This document shows, one piece after another, positions 8,191 to 17,641 of a DNA stretch of 64,000 bases. Under the pieces are notes generated by a model that saw only the letters and a list, made by a program, of their open reading frames with translations, was not told where the DNA came from and made no database searches. The stretch is from DYRB01 sp963845265 (GTDB taxonomy: Bacteria; Pseudomonadota; Gammaproteobacteria; Chromatiales; Chromatiaceae): positions 186,001 through 250,000 of the forward strand of contig CAWJRN010000009.1 of the NCBI GenBank assembly GCA_963845265.1, in the 5' to 3' direction. The translations under genes and the position numbers were made by a program. Numbering within the stretch: the first letter of the stretch is position 1; each line of letters begins with the position of its first letter.

Positions 8191-10407
8191 GTGCCTAATT
8201 CACTCAACGTCCTGATCCTTACCTCCCACGCCGATGAGGCACAGGGCCTGGTCACCGCCCTGCGCAACGGTGGCATCCCGGCGCAGGGTGTACGCGCCCA
8301 GAATCCCGAGCAAGTCCCGGATTTGATCGCCACCCACTCCTGCGACCTGGTGCTGTGTTGCGCCTACGATCCCAAGATCGATCTACAGGCCATCCTGGCG
8401 CAACATCAGGCCATGAGCGAGGACTTGCCCCTGCTCTTGATCACCGACGACCAGACCCCGCCCGAGACGGGCCTCCAGGCCATGCGTGACGGGGCACGCG
8501 CCCTGATCCAACGCAACCAGGCCGGACACCTGCAATTGGTGGTGGCGCGGGAATGGGACGATCTACAAACCCGTCGGACCCTGGCCGATTTACGCATTCA
8601 GCTCCAACGTTGCGAGGCGCAGAGCCGTGCTAAGGAGGAGCAATCAGGGGAGCCCAGGGCCAGCATTCACCAGGGCGTCCATATGCACTCCAACGCGCCC
8701 TATCGAGCCCTGTTCGGCTTCGAAGGCGAGGAAGATCTGGACGGTTTTCCAATACTGGACCTCGTGGCCCCCGAGCGACAAGCCGAGGCCAAGGCCTTCC
8801 TGCGGGCATGCGAGACCGGGACTCAGGCCGGCGCGAAGACCATCGACCTTAGCTTTGTAGACATGGATGGCAATCGCTTCGACGCAGCGATGACCGCAGC
8901 GCCCAGCGAGCTGGACGGCGAGCCCTGCCTATACCTCCGATTGCAGACCGGTGCCTCGGCCCACGGTCAGAGCGAGGCTTCCTATCTGGATGCGGATACG
9001 GAATTGCCAGCCCGCGCCGCGTTGATGAGCGAGTTATCGCGGCATCTGGAGGCCGGCGACGAAGGCTCACCAGCCTTGATTCTCGTGCACATCACCGGGC
9101 TGGAGCGTATCGCTACCGGCCTGGAGCGTATCGCTCAGGGCACGGGGCTCTCTGCCGCCTTCGCCCTGGCGAGCGCAGTTGGGCAGGCCCTGCAACCGGT
9201 CGTACCACAGGGGTGCTTCCTGGCCCGAGTGGGGGACGACACCTACGGCGTCGCCATGCGCAGCACCAACCTGGAGCAGGTCAGGACGATCGCCGAAACC
9301 CTCCGCAAGACAGCTGCAGATGAGGCATCACAGGGTAATGCGGCGGTCGGTTGCCTCACCAGACTCGCCTTGGCTGACCCGACGGATCGCTCCGGGAATG
9401 ACCTTCTCGACCGCGCCTTCCGTGACAGCGGGACCAAGTACGTACGCCACCCGGAACCCGTCACGACCCCTGGCCCACCCGAGCGCCCCCCAACCCGGGA
9501 TGCCGTCCTGGAGCCGGGGATAGAACCAGCCAGCAAACAGCCCCCACCGCAGACCGAGCCCCCGGCACCAATTGTGGCGCGACCGGCAGTGCCACCATCC
9601 CCTAAGGCAGCGCCTAGGGGTCCGAAAAAGAGCAGTGAACCAGACGCCGAACTGAAACCGATGGGGCCCTTGGTGGCCGAGGCCCTGAGTGAGGACGGCA
9701 GGGCAGAGTTGCGCCTGGCCTATCAACCCATCATCAGCCTGATGGGCGACAACCAGGAGAATTACAGCATCCTGGTGCGCCTGCTGGACGCGGATCAACA
9801 GCTCCATGAGGCCAAGGCCTTTATCGGCGCGGCATCCGCCACCGGACGCATGGGTGACATTGATCGCTGGGTCATCAGTCGCGCCATCGCCGAGGTGGGG
9901 AAGCATCGCGCCAACGGTCACAAGTTCAATTTCTTCGTCAATATCGGCGAGGAAACCCTGCAGGACCCGGAGCTGATCATCTGGATCTGTGATCTGCTGA
10001 GGGATCTCGACGTGCGCAGCAGTTGGCTCACCTTCCAGTTCCGCGAGGAGGAAGCGGTCCGCAACCTGACGGCCGTGTCCAGGCTGGTGGGTGAGCTCAA
10101 ACAGATCAAGTGCCGCATCGCCCTGAGCGGCTGCGGGCAACTGGACGACCCCCAGATGCTCATGCAAAAGCTGCCGCTGGACTTCGTGCTCCTCGCCCAA
10201 GACTTTGCCCGCGACCTGGCCGAGGACAAGGCCAAACAAGAGCGGCTCACCCTCTTCGCCAACCAGGCCCAAGAGGTCAAGGTCAAAAGCATCGTCACAG
10301 GGGTCGAAGATGCCCAGGCCCTCACCGTGCTTTGGACTGCCGGCGTCGACTATGTCCAGGGCAACTTCCTGCAAAAGCCCTCGCCCTCCATCGAGAAGCA
10401 AGGCTAG
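8191..10407 (+). CDS. FimX-like protein: REC-like, PAS-like, degenerate GGDEF and EAL domains
   Basis: A 738-residue protein laid out like Pseudomonas FimX, a c-di-GMP receptor that controls type IV pilus assembly. A REC-like domain (1-120) lacks the usual phosphoacceptor context (DLVLCCAYD). A PAS-like segment lies near 155-255. The GGDEF domain near 265-430 has GDDTY in place of GGDEF, then a proline-rich linker. The C-terminal EAL domain (about 495-735) has SILVRL instead of EAL(V/L)R, LTFQF instead of LEITE, and VTGVED instead of AEGVET. These changes argue against cyclase or phosphodiesterase activity and for binding. The ending VDYVQGNFLQ is FimX-like. The octapeptide LERIATG/LERIAQG is duplicated near residues 303-315. 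Confidence 0.8.
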   Translation: MPNSLNVLILTSHADEAQGLVTALRNGGIPAQGVRAQNPEQVPDLIATHSCDLVLCCAYDPKIDLQAILAQHQAMSEDLPLLLITDDQTPPETGLQAMRDGARALIQRNQAGHLQLVVAREWDDLQTRRTLADLRIQLQRCEAQSRAKEEQSGEPRASIHQGVHMHSNAPYRALFGFEGEEDLDGFPILDLVAPERQAEAKAFLRACETGTQAGAKTIDLSFVDMDGNRFDAAMTAAPSELDGEPCLYLRLQTGASAHGQSEASYLDADTELPARAALMSELSRHLEAGDEGSPALILVHITGLERIATGLERIAQGTGLSAAFALASAVGQALQPVVPQGCFLARVGDDTYGVAMRSTNLEQVRTIAETLRKTAADEASQGNAAVGCLTRLALADPTDRSGNDLLDRAFRDSGTKYVRHPEPVTTPGPPERPPTRDAVLEPGIEPASKQPPPQTEPPAPIVARPAVPPSPKAAPRGPKKSSEPDAELKPMGPLVAEALSEDGRAELRLAYQPIISLMGDNQENYSILVRLLDADQQLHEAKAFIGAASATGRMGDIDRWVISRAIAEVGKHRANGHKFNFFVNIGEETLQDPELIIWICDLLRDLDVRSSWLTFQFREEEAVRNLTAVSRLVGELKQIKCRIALSGCGQLDDPQMLMQKLPLDFVLLAQDFARDLAEDKAKQERLTLFANQAQEVKVKSIVTGVEDAQALTVLWTAGVDYVQGNFLQKPSPSIEKQG

Positions 10408-10501
10408 CGACCCGTGCCGAGCGACGGCGAGTGCATGCAACCGGTCTATGCCCTGATCCCCGTCGCCCTGGCCACGAGCCTGCATGCCATGGGTTGTCCC
10501 A

Positions 10502-10528
10502 CTGCCCGGCGCCTCCATGGCCGGGCAG
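10502..10528. terminator. Hairpin between convergent genes
   Basis: CTGCCCGG and CCGGGCAG form a perfect 8-bp stem with an 11-base loop, between the ends of the FimX-like gene and the minus-strand transglutaminase gene. There is no T-run on either side, so a role in termination is only a guess from its position. Confidence 0.3.
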
Positions 10529-10547
10529 CTCTGTACGCGCTACGCCA

Positions 10548-13500
10548 TCAACAGCCAGGCTTGTAGCGCAGGTCCAGGGTATAAGGATGATCTCCTGCTG
10601 GTTCCTCCGCCGGTGGGTCGAGCGGCCCTGGGGTATGGCCCATGTGCCGGAAGCGGGCGATGCGCCGGGACTCGGCGGCGTAGGCGTTGATCGGCAGATT
10701 TTCCTCGTTGCGCCCCCCCGGGTGCTCCACGTAGTAGGTGCAGCCACCCAGGCTGTGGCGATTCCACAGGTCCACGACCTCGAAGACCAAGGGGCTGTGG
10801 CTGGGGATGGTGGGATGCAGCCCGGAGGGCGGGCTCCAGGCCTTGAACCGTACCCCGGCGACGAACTCGCCCTTGCGCCCGGTGGGGCGCAGCGGCACCC
10901 GCCGGCCGTTGCAGGCGACCACATGCCGGTCGCTGAGTATGCCCGTGACCTTGACCTGCATGCGCTCCACCGCGGAGTCGACGAAGCGTGCGGTGCCCTG
11001 GGCGGTGACCTCCTCGCCCAGGACGTTCCAGGGCTCGATGGCCCCTCGCAGTTCCAGGTCGATACCGTTTTCCAAGACCAGGTCGCCATAGTGCGGGAAG
11101 CGGAACTCCAGGAACGGCTCGAACCAGGACAATTCCACCGGGTAGCCGGCGCGGCGGATGTCGCAGATGACGTCCTCAAAGTCCTGTCGCACGAAATGGG
11201 GCAGCAGGAAGCGGTCATGCAGCTCGGTGCCCCAGCGCACCGGCTTGCGGGTGTAGGGCTCGTTCCAGAAGCGCGCTACCAGGGTGCGCAGGAGCAGCAT
11301 CTGGGCCAGGCTCATGCGGGCGTGGGGCGGCATCTCGAAGCCGCGGAACTCCACCAGGCCCTGGCGCCCGGAGGCGGAGTCGGGCGAATAGAGCTTGTCG
11401 ATACAGAACTCGGTGCGGTGTGTGTTGCCGGTGACGTCCGCCAGCAGGTTGCGCAGCACGCGGTCCACGATCCAGGGCTGGGGGACCTCGCCCACGGGCA
11501 TCTGCTGGAAGGCGATCTCCAGGTTGTACAGGGCATCATCCCGCGCCTCGTCCACCCGCGGGGCCTGGCTGGTGGGGCCGATGAACAGCCCTGAGAACAG
11601 GTACGACAGGGACGGGTGGTGCTGCCAGAAGGTGATCAGGCTCTGCACCAGATCGGGGCGGCGCAGCAGCGGGCTGTCCGCCGGGGTCGGGCCGCCGAGG
11701 GTGACGTGGTTGCCGCCCCCTGTGCCGGTGTGGCGCCCGTCGAGCATGAACTTCTCGGTGCCCAGCCGGCACAGGCGCGCCTCTTCGTAGAGGATATGGG
11801 TGTCGCGGACCAGCTCGTCCCAGGCGTAGGCCGGTTGGATGTTGACCTCGATGACGCCCGGGTCCGGGGTGACCGCGAGCTTGCGCAGGCGGTGGTCCTT
11901 GGGCGGCTCGTAGCCCTCCAGGACGACCGGGGTCTTGAGCGAGGCGGCGGTGGCCTCGATGCAGGCGACCAGGTCCAGCCAGTGCTCCAGGTGAGTGAGC
12001 GGCGGCATGAAGATGTAGAGGCGCCCGTTGCGCGGCTCGACGCACAGGGCGGTGCGGACCCGGGAGGCCCACTCGTCCTCGCTCAGGTGCAGCTGCTTGC
12101 GCAGTTGCTGGTCGCGCAGTTCCTGACGTGCGGCTGCCTCGCCGTCGGCCTCGGAGATACGCGTATAGCGCAGGGACGGGGTGCCGGGGTAGGCGTGCTG
12201 TTCCCGGATGCCGTGGGGCTCCGGCGCGGAGGGGCGATACTCGGAATAGCGGCTGGAGACCTCGTCTAGGGTCTGACCGAGGGGGCCGCGTGGCTCGAAG
12301 GGGTTGCGCTCCGGGTTGGTGTCGAGCACGCCCTCTGGGATATAGGGCTAGGGCGTCCAGGGGCAGGCGGAAGCCCATGGGTGAGTCGCCGGGGATCAGG
12401 AACAGATTGCCGTCCCGGAAGCTCCAGCGACCGCTCTGCCAACGCCCATTGGGGTGCAGTCCCTGCCAGCCCAACGGCAAAACGTAACCCACGACGCTGT
12501 TGAGCCCCTGCTCGAAGACCTTGGCGATGCGGGCGCGTTCGAGGGGGTCCTTGAGCTTGCTGTCGAGGGGGTCGACATTGCTCGGCAGGCGCGCCTCCTT
12601 CCACAGGTAATAGAAGACATCCTCATGGGCCGGCAGGGCGAACTCGCTGCGCACGCCCAGGTGCTGGGCGAGGGTGCGGATGAAGGTCTCGGCCTGGGTG
12701 GCCGTGTGCCCGTAGGACTTGCGCTCTTCGGCCAGCAGGCCCGGGTCCTGCCAAATCGGCTCGTCGTCGGCCCGCCAGAAGCAGGACAGGGCCCAGCGCG
12801 GGAGCTGTTCGCCCGGGTACCACTTACCCTGGCCGATATGCAGCAGGCCGCCGGGGGCGAAGTGCCCCTTCAGGCGCTTGATCAGCTCCTCCGACAGGCC
12901 CTTCTTGGTCGGGCCCATGGCGGCGGTGTTCCACTCGTCCCCGTCCATGTCGTCAATGGAGACGAAGGTTGGCTCGCCGCCCATGGTCAGGCGCACATCA
13001 TGTTCCAGCAGGTCCTGGTCCACCTGGTGACCGAGGGCCTCGATGGCCTTCCACTGGTCCTCGGTGTAGGGCTTGGTGACCCGCGGGTCCTCGTGGATGC
13101 GCGTCACCTGGTTGTGGAAGTAGAACTCCACCTCGCACTTTTCCATGGCGCCGGTGATGGGGGCCGCGCTGACTGGGTCCGGGGTGCAGGCCAACGGGAT
13201 GTGACCCTCGCCGGCGAACAGCCCAGAGGTGGGGTCGAGCCCGATCCAGCCGGCGCCGGGGACATAGACCTCCGCCCAGGCGTGCAGGTCGGTGAAGTCC
13301 GCCTCCGGGCCGCTGGGGCCGTCGAGGGACTTCTGATCCGCGGTCAACTGCACCAGGTAGCCGGAGACGAAGCGCGCCGCCAGGCCCAGGTGGCGCAGGA
13401 CCTGCACCAGCACCCAAGCCGAGTCGCGACAGGAGCCCAGGGCCTTGCCCAGGGTCTCCTCGCAGGTCTGGATGCCCGTCTCCATGCGGATGGTGTAGCC

Positions 13501-13969
13501 GATATCGCCTTGCAGGCGCTGGTTGAGCGCCACCAGGAAGTCCACGGTGCGGGTCTTGCTCCGGTCGACCTCGGCCAGCCAGGCCTTGAGCAGGGGGCCG
13601 TCCTCCTTGATCTCCAGGTAGGGGCCCAGCTCCTTGGTCAGTTGAGCGTCGTACTTGAAGGGGCAGAAGTCCGCGTACTCCTCAAGGAAGAAGTCGAAGG
13701 GGTTGATGGTGACCAGCTCGGCGATCACCTCCACCTCGACGGACAGGATCGTCGTCTTCTCCGGAAAGACCAGCCGTGCCAGATAGTTGCCGAAGGGGTC
13801 CTGCTGCCAGTTGATGAAGTGGTCCTTCGGCTCGATACGCAAGGGAGTAGGAAAGGATCGGCGTGCGGGAATGGGGCGCCGGGCGCAGCCGGACCACATG
13901 GGGCGACAGGTTGACCGGCCGGTCGAAGCGGTACTCGGTCTTGTGATTGATAGCGATCTGGATCGACAT
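10548..13969 (-). pseudogene. Transglutaminase-like/DUF2126 protein, interrupted by two frameshifts
   Basis: One gene of the large bacterial transglutaminase-DUF2126 family is spread over three frames. It starts at ATG 13969 (MSIQIAINHKTEYRFDRPV), shifts near 13841 after ILSYSL to continue RIEPKDHFINWQQ, and shifts again near 12345 after LPLDALA to continue with PEGVLDTNPERNPFEPRG. The 3422-bp span is 3 x 1140 plus 2, as two single-base insertions would give, implying a protein of about 1139 residues. The transglutaminase Cys (GSCRDSAW), His (DLHAWAEVY) and Asp (GLDPTSG) lie near residues 180, 228 and 245. The DUF2126 part fills the rest. No ATP-grasp or alpha-E partner genes are adjacent. 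Conservation on both sides suggests recent lesions or sequencing errors. Confidence 0.85.
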
Positions 13970-14599
13970 GAGGTGCCGGTCTCCCGTAGGCGGCGAATTC
14001 GGGTGTTAAGACTGAAAGCGGTGGGCAAGAATTGTTCCAGAAACTCAGCGGGGCGACCCGAGGAGCAGGAGTAGGGGTGCCATCTTAATACCGGCATGGT
14101 GTGTCTGGGGAGAATTTCGCTGCGGTGCACCAAAGACGGCTCATGCCAGGCGGGATGCACCCTGGTGGGGCGTGGCGGGCGTATCGCGTGAGGGGTGGGC
14201 GGATGCGCGTGCGCGGCTTGCGCATCCGGCCCTGCCGAAGGGATGCGGCCCTGAGCTTGACCTGATGACATCCATCGCTGGAATGTAGAGGCCCGGAGGC
14301 GCAAGAGCTGTGACCCTCAACAGCCCTTGCTGCGGATGTTGAACCAGGCGAACCCCGGGGCTTCGCCGAAGGTCCACTTCAGGCGCATGCCGCTCAAGGT
14401 ACTGACGCAGTGTGCGCGCTCGAAGCACGCCATTCCGGGGCACGAAGGCGCGATAAATGGTCTAGGCTGGCGGTGAGGACCGAATCGCCAACCTACCGGA
14501 TTCCTTTGGTATGATCCTCGCCCAAGCTCGCGGTCGAGACCTCCGTAGTCTCTGGCCGAGCTCAAGTTCCAAATCTGTCCAGACCTTCCAGGAGTCACT
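13970..14599. other. Long intergenic region upstream of the lipoprotein gene
   Basis: About 630 bases between two divergent genes. A minus-strand frame ending near 14317 reads ACFERAHCVSTLSGMRLKWT and on to GFAWFNIRSKGC, which may be a gene remnant, but I cannot identify it. No repeat or RNA gene was recognised. Confidence 0.4.
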
Positions 14600-15274
14600 A
14601 TGAATTCAAGTCTCACCAAGGGTATCGCCATCGCCGCGACCGCTGGCGTTCTGTTCACCGGCTGTGCCTCCGACGGCACCATGACCGAGACCGGCAAGGG
14701 TGCTGCACTGGGTACCCTGGGCGGCGCAGCCCTGGGCGCGGCCATCGGGTCTTTTAGTGGTAACGCCGGTCGTGGCGCCCTGATCGGGGCCGTCGGTGGT
14801 GCCTTGGCCGGAGGCATGGTCGGCGCCTACATGGAAAATCAACGCAAGGACTTCGAGAAGGCCCTGGCCCAGGAGATCGCCTCTGGGGCGATCCGCGTCC
14901 AGAAGCTTCCCAATGACCAGCTCCTGGTGGGCATGACCGGCGAGACCGCCTTCGAGACGGACTCGGACCGGATCAGCCCCGCCTTCTACAGCACCATGGA
15001 CAAGATCTCTGGTGTCGTGAACCAGTACGGTAAGACCGAGTTGCAGGTCGCCGGCTACACCGACAGCACCGGCTCGGCACAGTACAACCAGGGCCTGTCC
15101 CAGCGACGCGCCGGCTCGGTGGAGCAGTACATGGAGGCGGACGGGGTGTCGCCTCAGCGTATCTACGCCTCGGGCTATGGTCAGAACAACCCCATCGCCA
15201 GCAATGCCACCCCCGAGGGGCGCCGCCTCAATCGGCGGGTGGACATCACCATCGTCCCCATTACGGAGGGTTGA
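14600..15274 (+). CDS. OmpA-family outer membrane lipoprotein with glycine zipper
   Basis: A 224-residue YiaD-like lipoprotein. The signal peptide ends in the lipobox-like LFTGC, placing the lipidated Cys near residue 22. A glycine-zipper segment follows (ALGTLGGAALGAAIGSF, ALIGAVGGALAGGMVGAY), and then a C-terminal OmpA peptidoglycan-binding domain with FETDSDRISPAF, VAGYTDSTGS and the LSQRRAGSVEQYM...NRRVDITI core. It would sit in the outer membrane and hold peptidoglycan non-covalently. GGAG lies upstream of the ATG, and an intrinsic terminator follows the stop at 15305-15327, so it is probably a single-gene transcript. Confidence 0.92.
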   Translation: MNSSLTKGIAIAATAGVLFTGCASDGTMTETGKGAALGTLGGAALGAAIGSFSGNAGRGALIGAVGGALAGGMVGAYMENQRKDFEKALAQEIASGAIRVQKLPNDQLLVGMTGETAFETDSDRISPAFYSTMDKISGVVNQYGKTELQVAGYTDSTGSAQYNQGLSQRRAGSVEQYMEADGVSPQRIYASGYGQNNPIASNATPEGRRLNRRVDITIVPITEG

Positions 15275-15304
15275 TCTGCCTGACCGCTCTCGCAGTGGAT
15301 AGCG

Positions 15305-15327
15305 ACGCGGCCTTAGGGCCGCGTTTT
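15305..15327 (+). terminator. Rho-independent terminator of the OmpA-like lipoprotein gene
   Basis: ACGCGGCC and GGCCGCGT form a perfect 8-bp stem around the loop TTAG, followed by TTTTC. It lies 30 bases after the lipoprotein stop and reads on the plus strand. Confidence 0.85.
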
Positions 15328-15467
15328 CGTCCGGAGGGATACCACTGCCGAGAACCGGTCGGCTAAGTCTGGGGTTCCCCCGATGAGGGCTTGGCTGGGC
15401 AGGCTCAGACACAGGAGGATCAGCGCAGGCAAGCAGCCGTTGTTCATGCGAGCTACAAAACGAGCGT

Positions 15468-16907
15468 TCAGGCCCGCCAGCGGTACCAGCGGATGATCAG
15501 CCCGCAGATCAGGAAGATCGCCGGCAGGACGATCAGGGACAAGCCCCCTACCAGCGCCTGGCCCAGGGCGTCGAGCTGGATTTCCCGGTCCCCGGCCCAG
15601 CGCTCCGGCGGGGCATCCCAACCCTGCTGACCGCTGGCCCAGCGGGCCAGGCGTAGCCCCAGGTCGCGGTTGCCGCCCTGGGCCAGGTTGACATTGCTGA
15701 GAAAGTCGCCATCGCCCACAACCAGGACTCGCTGTTCACCCTGGCCCCTGGGTGATGGGCGGGTTAGGGCTAGGGCCACGGCGAGGGGGCCGGGTTGCTC
15801 CCCGGCGACCGCGTCCCTGGACAACTCCCCGCGTATGGGACCGGTTTCGTTCCAGGTCCCGGTGCCGGTGCGCAGTTGGGTGGCAAGGGTCCAGCCTTCC
15901 GCCGCTACGGGGGCCAGCGCCAGGGTTCCGGGAAGCAGGACGTTGTCCTTGAGACCCGCGGTCATGGGGTGGTCCGGGTAGTCGGCCACTAGGGCGACGG
16001 TCGGAGTGTCGATGCCCAGGGCCCGGACATTGGCGTCCACCAAGGTTCCGGGAAGCGGCTGTAGGCCCAATTCATCGATCAGGGGTTGCAGCCCGGCCGC
16101 CCCGCCGGGGTCCATAAGCCAGAGCAGGTTGCCGCCGCCGCGGACGTAGTCGACCAGGCGCTCGGCTTCCCCGGGGAACAGGTCCACCGCCGGCATGCTG
16201 AGCAGCAGCAGGTCCGTCTCGTCCGGCACCTGGCTCAGCACCGAAAGATCCAGGGATTGGATGCGCATCCCCTGGCCCTGGAGCAGTTGGGCGAAGCGAC
16301 CCAGATCGTTCCCGGCAGCGCCATCGATGCTTCGCTCGCCGTGGCCCATGAGGGCCTCGACCCAGGGCGCTCGGTCGGCGGTGAGGCGGACGATGGCGGC
16401 GGTGAGGGTCGCCTCGCTCAGCTCGCGCAGCGTCTCGCGGCGGCCCTGATACTCCAGCACCAATTGGCCGAGGACGGTGACATCAGCGTCCCGCGCCTGC
16501 TCCGGGGAACGCTGGGGATCGATGAAGCGCAGGCTCAGATCCGGGCGTGCCTGGCGGTAGAGGGCGATGAGGCGCTCGATGGACTCGGCCAGGGGCTGTT
16601 CGGGGCCGACATAGGCGCCGATGTGCAGCGGGGCTTCGAGCCTCTCCAGCGCAGCCTCCGTCTGGGGGGAGAGGCTGTTGATCTGGGCTCGGGTCCAGTC
16701 CCAATAGATGTCGTGGCGGGCGACGAGCCAGCCGCCGAGGATCACCGCGGCGATCAGCAGCACCACGAACAGGGTGTCCGCCAGGGCGCGTCCCAGCCGC
16801 GCCAGACCGGGACGGGTTCTGGTGGCCGGCGGGGCGACCGGCTGCGCCGTCGCCGCCGCTGGGTCGATTAGGGCTTCCGTCGTCGGCGGCGGTGCGGGGG
16901 CGCTCAT
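15468..16907 (-). CDS. GldG-like ABC transporter auxiliary membrane protein
   Basis: A 479-residue protein of the family once called ABC-type uncharacterised transport component, related to GldG. There is a proline-rich N-terminal tail, one transmembrane helix near 45-65 (TLFVVLLIAAVILGGWLVA), a large periplasmic domain beginning with the family hallmark INSLSPQTEAAL, and a C-terminal helix (LIVLPAIFLICGLIIRWY). The start at 16907 overlaps the permease stop by four bases (ATGA). In Bacteroidetes GldAFG supports gliding; here no gliding genes are visible, and the substrate is unknown. It is the last gene of a three-gene operon. Confidence 0.85.
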   Translation of the reverse strand: MSAPAPPPTTEALIDPAAATAQPVAPPATRTRPGLARLGRALADTLFVVLLIAAVILGGWLVARHDIYWDWTRAQINSLSPQTEAALERLEAPLHIGAYVGPEQPLAESIERLIALYRQARPDLSLRFIDPQRSPEQARDADVTVLGQLVLEYQGRRETLRELSEATLTAAIVRLTADRAPWVEALMGHGERSIDGAAGNDLGRFAQLLQGQGMRIQSLDLSVLSQVPDETDLLLLSMPAVDLFPGEAERLVDYVRGGGNLLWLMDPGGAAGLQPLIDELGLQPLPGTLVDANVRALGIDTPTVALVADYPDHPMTAGLKDNVLLPGTLALAPVAAEGWTLATQLRTGTGTWNETGPIRGELSRDAVAGEQPGPLAVALALTRPSPRGQGEQRVLVVGDGDFLSNVNLAQGGNRDLGLRLARWASGQQGWDAPPERWAGDREIQLDALGQALVGGLSLIVLPAIFLICGLIIRWYRWRA

Positions 16908-17641
16908 GCCAGCCTCCGGTTGGCCAGGCGGCGGTGGGCCAGGGCCAGGAACAGGGCGATGAACAGGCCGTAGTAGGCGATGTCGCTCAGGCGCACCGCC
17001 CCCACCAGGAACCACAGTAGGTGCTCGTTCCAGGACAGCCAGTCGAACAGGGACGTGGCGGGCTGGAAGACCTTCTTCGCCTCGCCCACCACGGAGAGCA
17101 GGATCAAGATCCCGTAGGCGGCGACCAGTGCCACCCCGGGCTGGGCGCTGAGGGTGGAGGCGAAGAGCCCGACGGCGGCGAACAACAGGGTCGCGAGCCA
17201 CAGGCCCAGGGTCGCCGCGGCCAACAGCCCAGGGTCCAGGTCCACCGCCCCGGTCAGGGTGAGGGCCAGCAGCGGCGGCAGCAGGCAAACCAGGGTGAGG
17301 AGCCCAGCCAACCCGAGATATTTTCCCAGCACCAATGCGGTGATGGAGACCGGTGCCGCCCCGAGTAGGTTGGAGCTGCCCTCATGGCGCTCGCCGCCAA
17401 ACATGCGGGCTGCCAACAGGGGGGCGCTCAGCAGGGCGAGGGCGGCAGCCAGGCCCCACAGGTTCAGAGACAGCTCCACGCTCAGGCCGACGCCGCGTTT
17501 GGCCGCGTCGAGGCCGGTGTAGCGCTCCAGCACTTGCAGGAAGGTCCAGCCCAGCACGAGCTGGTTGGCCGCCAGAAGGACCCAGCCCAGCGGGGTGTAG
17601 AGCCCCGCCCGCCACTCACGCTGGGCCAGGATGAAGATCAT
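16904..17641 (-). CDS. ABC-2 type transporter permease
   Basis: A 245-residue integral membrane protein with about six transmembrane helices, of the ABC-2/GldF type. It begins MIFILAQREWRAGLYTPLGW, a start typical of this family, and has the cytoplasmic loop ARMFGGERHEGSSNLLGAAP that contacts the ATPase. It overlaps the ATPase gene upstream and the GldG-like gene downstream by four bases each, so the three are translationally coupled and probably form one complex. Substrate unknown. Confidence 0.88.
   Translation of the reverse strand: MIFILAQREWRAGLYTPLGWVLLAANQLVLGWTFLQVLERYTGLDAAKRGVGLSVELSLNLWGLAAALALLSAPLLAARMFGGERHEGSSNLLGAAPVSITALVLGKYLGLAGLLTLVCLLPPLLALTLTGAVDLDPGLLAAATLGLWLATLLFAAVGLFASTLSAQPGVALVAAYGILILLSVVGEAKKVFQPATSLFDWLSWNEHLLWFLVGAVRLSDIAYYGLFIALFLALAHRRLANRRLA

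Noticed and set aside
11536..14304. A 922-codon minus-strand open frame.
   Set aside because: Only its middle is real protein. The first and last parts are out-of-frame translation around two frameshifts in the transglutaminase gene.
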